Below, one piece after another: positions 56,976-64,000 of a stretch of DNA of 64,000 nt; positions within the stretch are counted from its first letter, which is position 1, and each line of letters opens with the position of its first letter. Location: positions 39,754,298 to 39,818,297 of the forward strand of contig OW804097.1 in assembly GCA_942159475.1 (NCBI GenBank), in the 5' to 3' direction. The stretch is from Sthenelais limicola (Eukaryota > Annelida > Polychaeta > Phyllodocida > Sigalionidae). The position numbers were made by a program, and so were the translations under genes. A model generated the notes under the pieces. The model saw only the letters and a program-made list of their open reading frames with translations, searched no databases and had not been told where the DNA came from.

Positions 56976-57653
56976 GCATATTGAGCAATATTGAACCATA
57001 TCAGGTTCATTCATAATGATATAGAACTCATAATGGGCTTTTACTTCATTATATATAATGGGCTTTTGTGACAAACGCCCATCAGTGAAATACAGCATCT
57101 TTGGGGTGAAATAATTTTAACACAACTATGTTTAGGGCCTTATAACTTTGGGAAGTATTAGATAATGTATTTGTTATTACCCAAGTGCATTATTAAGGTT
57201 CAAGCCCTTTCACTCCCTTTTTTACAAGTAGTTGAAACCAAGGTATGGGAAAAAAATGAATGATGGGGATTTTGAGGAAATAGGTCCGATGCACTCGGCT
57301 CAATCTTGTCATAAAGTTACACTTCTTGGTTATAATAATTTCTACAGCAGATTCATTGCCATGTTGTTTCAATGTGGGGCAGTTTTAGGCTTTATGCACA
57401 ATTAGAATTAACTATAAAGTGTGTGTTTCATCTTAAATGAGTTATGATGACGGACGTTTGCCCATTTCTGAACCCCCAATTTTGACTTATCATAAAAACT
57501 AAACCACTGGGAGGAAATGTGTATAATGGGTATTGACAGACAGCTCTAAACCCGGACTCATGAGATATGTAGGTTCCAAATTGATCTGGAGAACCTTTTG
57601 AAATTCCATACTTCTGGCTGAATTGTACACATTCAGAAAAAATGACCCATATA

Positions 57654-58154
57654 AGCTTCAATGATTACACAACAGCTCGGAATGTATGAGAATCCAGCTT
57701 AGAATTCGATATTGTTAATATTTCTAATGAAAATCCAACCATTCGATGTAATTCAATCATAATTAAAAGAGATCAATTTTCGTGTAAAACTTACTTTTTA
57801 ACACTCCTCCACTTCTCTCAGCATCATCGTTGTAGTTTTAATATCCATATAATATACGGGTAGAGCGATTTCTAGGAAAGGAGGTAGAAATCCATATAAG
57901 GAATAAGAGGGGTTTCTTTGTCCCGAATGTTCTCGGAATTTGTTGTATTACAAACCACTTTACTCATCTGTACAGGTCTGTCCCCCCTCTCTGGATGTCG
58001 TCATATGTGGTTTGTGAAGGTATCTGGAGTGGAAATGTGATTTTGAAGCCTTTTTTAAATTGTGATCTCTACACTCTATTTATAGCCTGGGAAAGCCCCT
58101 GTGAGATACTACGTCATTTCCCACAACCTAGGTCCAGGGGAACCTAAATACATG
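57654..58154. other. intergenic, no gene seen
   Basis: No supported gene or repeat. Confidence 0.5.
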
Positions 58155-58275
58155 GGTCATATTTCCAGAAAATGCACACTTGGCAGCTGTACACATTTGA
58201 TAAACTCTGCTCAATTAGGCTGCAATTTGGCCAATACTAGGTAAATTTGAGTATGTTCAGCATTGCATTGATTGA
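58155..58275 (+). repeat. diverged dispersed repeat, copy 2
   Basis: GGGTCATATTTCCAGAAAAT, GCACACTTGGCAGCTGTACA and a following GCATTGCATTGATTGA region align with 26000-26135. Confidence 0.45.
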
Positions 58276-58708
58276 GAGAAAGCGGGGAGGGTGAGCATGT
58301 GGAAGAGGGAGGGAGAGGGGTGGGGAAATCAGAGATAGGGTTGGAAGAGAAAAACAGGTATGAAAGACAGAGAAGAGGGGGAGGGAAAAGAGGGAAAGGG
58401 GGATGTATGAGGAGAGAGGGTGACCGTCCTGCTTGCAGAGGAGTGGGAGAGTGAAGAAGAGGTTGTAGGAATAGGAGAGTGGGAGGGAAAGAAGAGGGCA
58501 GGGGAAAGAGAGGAGGAGGAGGATGTAGGGGAAGGGAGAGAGGGGAGGGAGAGAAAGTGGGGAGGGGGAGCATGAGGAAGACGGGAGGGATAGGGGGTGG
58601 GTAATTAGAGATGGGGTTGGGAGAGAAAAACAGGTATGAAAGTCAGAGAAGAGGGGGAGGGAAAAGAGGGAGAGGGGGAAGTGTGGGGAGAGAGGGTGAC
58701 CGTCCATA
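58275..58708. repeat. GA-rich tract with ~283-bp duplication
   Basis: Two similar 150-bp blocks (58275-58430 and 58558-58708), each containing GAGAAAAACAGGTATGAAAG and ending GAGAGAGGGTGACCGTCC, are separated by further purine-rich sequence. The reverse-strand open frame is a composition artefact. Confidence 0.85.
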
Positions 58709-60118
58709 GGACGGGTACTCTGCTAGTAAATGATAAGATAAGATAAGAGGTTTTTTATTTGCCTTTAAAGGGGTACAAATACAGTAGTAATAGTGAGTTT
58801 TATGAGAGAAGACAAATTGGTCGACATACTATTATGAGACTGCCAAGAGTTCATTTCTTCCGGCAGTTACCATAACGCAGCCTATCGACTGCTGTTTCTA
58901 TGAAAACATTAATATCACTATCATGGTTTACCATTTCTGAATGTTAAGAGAGTGTAAAGATAATGACAAAAATGTATGATGGATAAACGCTTCCAACCAA
59001 CCAATTTCTGTTCTTGTTTTTTAAGCAAATAAAATATTTATTTCCTTTTCCAAAGAAGGGTGAACAGTTTTAGGCAACAAAATGATTGAGATGATCATTG
59101 AAATGATTGAGATGATACGAACAAGAAAATCTTTAAATTCTTTGTATTATTCCTCTACTAAAAAACCCTCACCGGACTGAGGCGAGTCTTAGATCCACAT
59201 CGGTTTTATATCTCGTGAGTAAGGTAGCAAGAAAACCAGATAAAATACAGTGCAGAATAATGCCTACATTATACCAAGCAAGTGACTGATCACTGAGGTT
59301 CAACAGTAAAAAATAGATCCGTACGTAAGAAACACTACAATAAGACATGCTATTCATGGCCAACCAATCAATGTTGAGAGGAGGTTTTTTTATCCAGTTC
59401 TATGCCGATCAGAACTTGTAGGTGGTCTGTGTCTGTCCTGATAATTGCGTTTATTCTATGAGTGATGCGTTTATCTCAATCTCCCTGTCTATTAGATTGT
59501 AAATATTGCATTTTCTCTCCTCTATGGATTCCCCTGTGATTTCTCTGTGCAGCCAGACCCAAATCTGATATTTTCTTCCTGCCTACTTCATATGGCTTCT
59601 ATCCAAACTGAATCAAGCGTCTAGAAGCGGCGCGACTCTGGGGGGAGACGGAGAGGTTTCTTGGCGCGGGCTGGGATTGATGTGAGGGGTCGGGGGTGGG
59701 GGGTAATGGGGCTGAGAAGGACTGTAGAGGTCTAATAGAGTATATAGACTTGGTTCAACAAGTTGCCACAAGTTGTAATAGGTGCATAATTTACAAAGTC
59801 GGAAACATGTACAACTTAATGGTGGGACTGGGTGGATATATCTATAGAACAGTCACATCAATCGTAGCAGTTGTGGCAAATATCTACACATTTTGATATT
59901 TCTACGAGTGTTGCAATGTTATATATATGACTAGCGCCAACCTTTGTTGTACCCGATGCATATGCAGCACTAGCAGCAGGACTTATCATGTATACAGAGA
60001 TTATAATGGTTATTGTAATTGAAACGTACACGTAGGCAGAACCGATCGTGTATTATGTACTAGTGTTACCCGTTTGCTTTTCTTTTGTAAGAAACACGAC
60101 GAATTAAAACATCAGTTG
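58709..60118. other. intergenic, no gene seen
   Basis: No supported gene; short GATAA repeats at 58733-58748. Confidence 0.5.
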
Positions 60119-60262
60119 AGATAGTTGGAGGTGCAGTTGAGGGAGCTAATGGGGGCTGATTGGAGGGGACTGAGGGGTTGAGGGAGCTAATGGGGGCTGA
60201 TTGGAGGGGGCTAAGGGGTTGAAGGGGCTAATGGGGGCTGATTCGAGGGGGCTGAGGGTTGA
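60119..60262. repeat. ~55-bp G-rich tandem repeat
   Basis: Three imperfect units containing GAGCTAATGGGGGCTGATTGG and GGGGCTGAGGGGTTGA; further related G-rich words continue to about 60350. Confidence 0.75.
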
Positions 60263-60350
60263 GGGCTGGAGGGAAGCTCACAAGTATGGGAAGGTTTAAG
60301 GGAGCTGGGGAGAGAAAAGGGCTGGGTCTTGGGCTGGGTCTTGGGCTGAG

Positions 60351-63016
60351 TAGACTGGGAGAAGAAAGGGATTAAGGAGGAAGAAGAGGTTCCAGGAGGA
60401 TGGAAATACTTGGCGGGTATAGGGCTGAGGGGTTTGAGGAGAAATGAGGGGCTGAGGGGAGCAACATGCAAAGTTCATGAATGTAGAGAGTTTAAAGAGG
60501 GAGGCAGGACATCCAGGAGGACAAACGTTTTTTTCTTTTTAAAAAGTCGGTTGATTCCTGAAGCATACAATTTGAATAATTGTAAAACTCTCTGCATCCC
60601 AAATTATTGGAAATATTGAACCGGTTGCCATTGCCATTTACTAAGTTGAATCTATACTAGGAGTCTTAAAGAATAGAAACCTCATAGCATAGGATATAAT
60701 AAAAGTTGAACTACATATCAAAAGGTCCACCTGTATACCTCCTCTTCCCCCAATCCCTCCATCCCCCACCCCACCCACACACATAATTTTGAATCCCGAG
60801 CTTTGTCGTGAGAGAGATAAAGTAACCATTTGGGGATAGGACAAGATGGAGGGGACGCATGATCCATCCTCAGATAACACAGTCTGTCAGCAGATACAGA
60901 AGGCAGGGATTGATATAAAAGAATACCTTATAAAACAGCCTCTTTGTGCTTTTCTATAGCAAGATCAGATTAGCTTGCGAACTCTTTAGATCTTTCCTTT
61001 CAGTTACACATGACGTTCATTAAGTATTAAAAGAGATTTTAGTCTTTTTATGAATCAAGAATCCCATTTTTAAAAAAACATTAGTTTTATTTGTTTCCCA
61101 CATTTTAATGGCCATAACATTATTTAACAGCGATTTAAAGAAGCGTAATCATTCAAAGAATTGTTTTCATGCATTACCTTGAAGTTCTTAATAAGTATGA
61201 TCTATAATTTACACTCGTTTATATAAGCTTCCTACTTCCTAGATTAAGTATCTAGGCAAGAATTAGCCAGGATTTACTAACTAAATATTCAAAATCATTA
61301 ATAAAACACATAAATATAACACCAGCAGATCATATCACGAAAGAATGAGCGAACACATGAACAATACAATTAATTAGCGGGATGGTTGTAAATACAGACA
61401 TCTATGTTATTGTGGAATTCAGCAGAGAATCGCTTAGATCAGTACAGATTTTACTTAAGTCCCCTGCACTAACCCTGGGTTAGCTAGAGAAACAGGAGAT
61501 TCAGTAGAAGTACTCTGATCTAAGGAAAGTTTGAAGTTTTTAGGCTAAGCCCTTCTTCCAGTAAGAACTCAAGGAAAAGCAGCAGGAGGATGGATGAAAA
61601 TCCTTCTTTGTGCAGACACTGTATTGTTTGTTCTAGTTTTTACCGCCTGAGGGAGCTCATCAATACTACACCAGCTGATGTTTCTACCGATGCTTCTCTC
61701 TTTTTGTATACCCTGTTCACATAGATTTCTTTAGGGTTTAAGCAATGTGGGGGCTTTTGGGGAGGCATTAAAAAGTGAATCAGGGGGCGGGGGTGGGGGT
61801 AGTATGTTTTGAGGATTGCTTTCTATACAGAATAGGCAACATGATAATAAAAACGGAATATTTCTCATTTTGTACCCAAAACCTTCCATTTTTCGATTTG
61901 GTTGCCATGGTGACCAAGTCCCACATTTGCCAGAGGTTAGACCTACTTCATATGAGAGAGTGTAAATCTATAGGAATCAATCCTCAAAACACCCCCACCC
62001 CCACCCCACCCCACCACCAAAAACAATGGGGCTGATAAAATGCATCCTACTAATAGTATTATTTACATATTATTAACATTTACACATTATTAAGACGGAG
62101 GGGGGGGGGGGGGGTAAAGCTGCATTCTCAGCTATTAGAAAAAAAATCAAATCTTACCAAATCTTAAAGGCCTATGGCCCACCTCGAACTAAAAAAGTAT
62201 TGCAAAAGAACGAAATAAAAACCAAAAAGTACAAAAATAATAATGGAAATAATAATGAAATAACCACCTGGGAAAACATATCATTTTGCAGATTGCATGG
62301 ACATGTTTCGGGCAAAACTATGTACTGTTGCCATCTTATAATAATAAGAATATAATAATATCTGAGAATGGTATTATGTATTGGTGTAGCAGCAAGGGTA
62401 TTTCTCCCTATGCTACTTACACTCAAGAGCAACGCTTGTATACACAAACTCACACACAGGCAGGGAATGGATGAGTTTCTAATTGCTAAGTAAACAATGT
62501 ATTACAGGCCTTTGACAGGCGTGATCTCTCATTGTGTCTCCATATAGAGCTTCTTGTGTAGCTCTGTAATCGTCACTCACAACCGATAAAGGGATATTGA
62601 AAGCGGGTGGGGGGGGGGGGGGATCCATTAGTATTTATTACAACCTCCTGACCAAAGACCGAAACTCGACAAATTATCTATTCACCAATTGGGATAATGG
62701 TTCATCAAAACTGGAACAGACAACTGGAGGAGGAAGGGATTAACATGCATGGTTCCTTCAATAGGGCATTTCTTTTTCAATCAAACTATTTTCAAGAGTT
62801 GGAAATGATGGTTCAACAGTTTTGAAGGATAAATTAACCCAAGTATTTATATAATAGATTTGGGTATGTGATTGTACCCGGTATTATTGGAGGATACCAC
62901 CCAATACATAGACAGAAGTACCCGGGGTCGGAGGCAAGAATAATGTTCAATGATGGCGGAAGTCGAGGGCGCCACCTACTTCCTCATCCAATGAAAACAT
63001 TATAAATACGTATAGA
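60351..63016. other. intergenic, no gene seen
   Basis: No supported gene. Contains G tracts at 62100-62114 and 62609-62622. Confidence 0.5.
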
Positions 63017-63225
63017 TATACCGTATTACCCCCCGTTTGTAACCCCGGGCTTATATTATGTTAATTCCAAATGGTGATAGACCAGGATTATGTTCGGGGC
63101 GGGCTTATATTCGAGGTAAGGATTATAGTGCTTATTTTACCATAAGAATATGTTTACCCCCGGCTTATAAACGGGGCAGGCTTATAAACAGGGCCCGGCT
63201 TATCAACGGGGAAATACGGCAATAC
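63017..63225. mobile_element. ~0.2-kb MITE with ACCGTATT...AATACGG ends
   Basis: Left TATACCGTATTACCCCCCGT and right CAACGGGGAAATACGGCAATA are inverted. The interior repeats GGCTTATAAACGGGG-type words (GGGCTTATA, GGCTTATAAAC, GGCTTATCAAC). A non-autonomous element of a TIR type; superfamily not assigned. Confidence 0.65.
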
Positions 63226-64000
63226 CCGCAGTGAATATGGTGAATAGGGCTGGCAGTATTATTGTTCATCTTCACCATTCTCCCGAGCCTATATGTAGTG
63301 AATGCGACCTGCATCAAAGGTGGAATTGATAAAAGAAATAATGTATGCATCGTCATCATTAGCAATGTCATTGAGTGCACAGGTACTGATGTTTAAAGAA
63401 GCCATAGAAAGTAACACGGCTTCAAAGCAATTACCCTACATAGGCCTTATACCCACCTGTACAGGTCTATAATATAGCAGGTGATAAAAGGGGCCTGTAT
63501 GTATGTTATATTGACTCATATTGATTCACATGGCATAAAGGAAGTCAGAACCCAGACAAAAACTAGGTAAAGCATTTGAACAGTTCATATTCCAGCTGGG
63601 AATATATCCATTCAAACTATTCACATATGTAATGACCTGCTAGTTCGTTTATGGAGGAGAATAAAGACAAACTCTGTATTATTATTCTGTTAAATGTAAA
63701 GATCACGAGTAGAGTAGGCATTTTTTTAATATGTAGAATTTGTTTACATTTAACAGAATTGGAACGTAGGTAGACTGGTGCAAAGTACACTGGCTATAAC
63801 AATCAAAGAGGTTCATTTATTAGCATGACAAGATTATGGGCTCATGGGCAGCAATTCTATGCAAAATAACCACGGTCTTCCCCCCACTGATGAGTCTAAC
63901 TACACTAAATCCTAGAAAACATGGGTCATAAAACAGTTAATCAAGAATGTTAGTGTGTCCTTTTAGAGGGGCGCCATTTTACTCATATTTTGGTATGGGC
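63226..64000. other. intergenic, no gene seen
   Basis: No gene. A 17-bp perfect inverted repeat (ATTCTGTTAAATGTAAA at 63684-63700, its complement at 63743-63759) with a 42-nt loop is the only structure noticed. Confidence 0.5.

Larger units (their letters stand above)
53949..57458. repeat. phased ACGCCCATCAT motif array
   Basis: Plus orientation at 53949, 54316 (ACGTCCATCAT), 54334, 54689, 54881, 56116, 56137 and 57075 (last base G). Minus orientation at 54135 (variant), 55058, 55230 and about 57448 (variant). Spacings are mostly 172-192 bp or multiples of that once the solo LTR is subtracted. Two tight doublets (54316/54334 and 56116/56137) share downstream sequence, pointing to an ancient duplication inside the element. 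Confidence 0.75.
53549..57649. mobile_element. 4.1-kb TIR element of unknown superfamily
   Basis: Ends TGGGTCATTTTTCCTGAGCG(TGTACAA) and (TTGTACA)CATTCAGAAAAAATGACCCA are inverted over about 27 bp with three mismatches. TATA flanks both ends (53545-53548 and 57650-57653), consistent with a TATA or TA target duplication. After removing the solo LTR (583 bp plus its duplication) the element is about 3.5 kb. No transposase domain is recognisable; the only spliced-looking coding piece is 55424-55555. The interior carries at least twelve copies of ACGCCCATCAT-type words. Probably non-autonomous or badly decayed. Confidence 0.65.

Noticed and set aside
58211..58707. 120- and 156-codon reverse-strand open frames
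   Set aside because: Composition artefacts of a GA-rich duplicated tract.
1..64000. CRISPR arrays, bacterial operons, phage-type defence systems
   Set aside because: The DNA is eukaryotic in structure; the tandem arrays seen have no CRISPR repeat-spacer pattern.

Overview
This window reads as AT-rich nuclear DNA of an animal, probably a marine invertebrate. Coding pieces are short exons bounded by GT/AG splice sites. There are no bacterial-type operons. The DNA is packed with eukaryotic transposable elements, small inverted-repeat elements, minisatellites and homopolymer G/C tracts. I cannot name the species. The palindrome TAGGCCTA is conspicuously frequent.

Layout. 1-4.1 kb: intergenic DNA with one complete inverted-repeat element (1481-1877). 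4.1-11.3 kb: probable host gene that I do not recognise, with a first exon behind an NRF-1/CCAAT/YY1-type promoter (ATG at 4178), three later candidate exons and a poly(A) signal at 11329; a foldback structure lies in its first intron. 11.3-26.6 kb: no convincing gene, but minisatellites, three copies of a TTAA-flanked element, several MITEs, a 160-bp hairpin, and the first copy of a 383-bp dispersed repeat. 26.66-38.37 kb: a large PIF/Harbinger DNA transposon with both standard genes apparently open. On the plus strand is a multi-exon Myb/SANT-like protein whose N-terminal part carries ten perfect-length 32-residue repeats. On the minus strand is a four-exon DDE transposase. The two genes are convergent. 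The element has itself been invaded by a 5'-truncated LINE, a hAT-type MITE and at least one other MITE, all outside the exons. 39-46 kb: MITE, a 5'-truncated LINE, a 60-bp minisatellite and an 80-bp hairpin. 46.18-49.77 kb: a Ngaro/DIRS-type tyrosine-recombinase retrotransposon with intact A1-B1-A2-B2 split direct repeats but a damaged coding region. 50-53.5 kb: second copy of the dispersed repeat, low-complexity arrays, MITE. 53.55-57.65 kb: a 4.1-kb terminal-inverted-repeat element that I cannot place in a superfamily, containing a solo LTR and an 11-bp motif (ACGCCCATCAT) repeated at roughly 186-bp phase. 57.7-64 kb: no gene seen, GA-rich duplication and a 0.2-kb MITE.

The two most striking items are the Harbinger element with its repeat-expanded Myb partner, and the phased 11-mer array in the 53.5-57.6 kb element. 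In the Harbinger element the transposase supplies catalysis, while the Myb-like partner is expected, from the family, to bind element DNA and bring the transposase into the nucleus. Subterminal CCGAT-type motifs at both ends are plausible binding sites.
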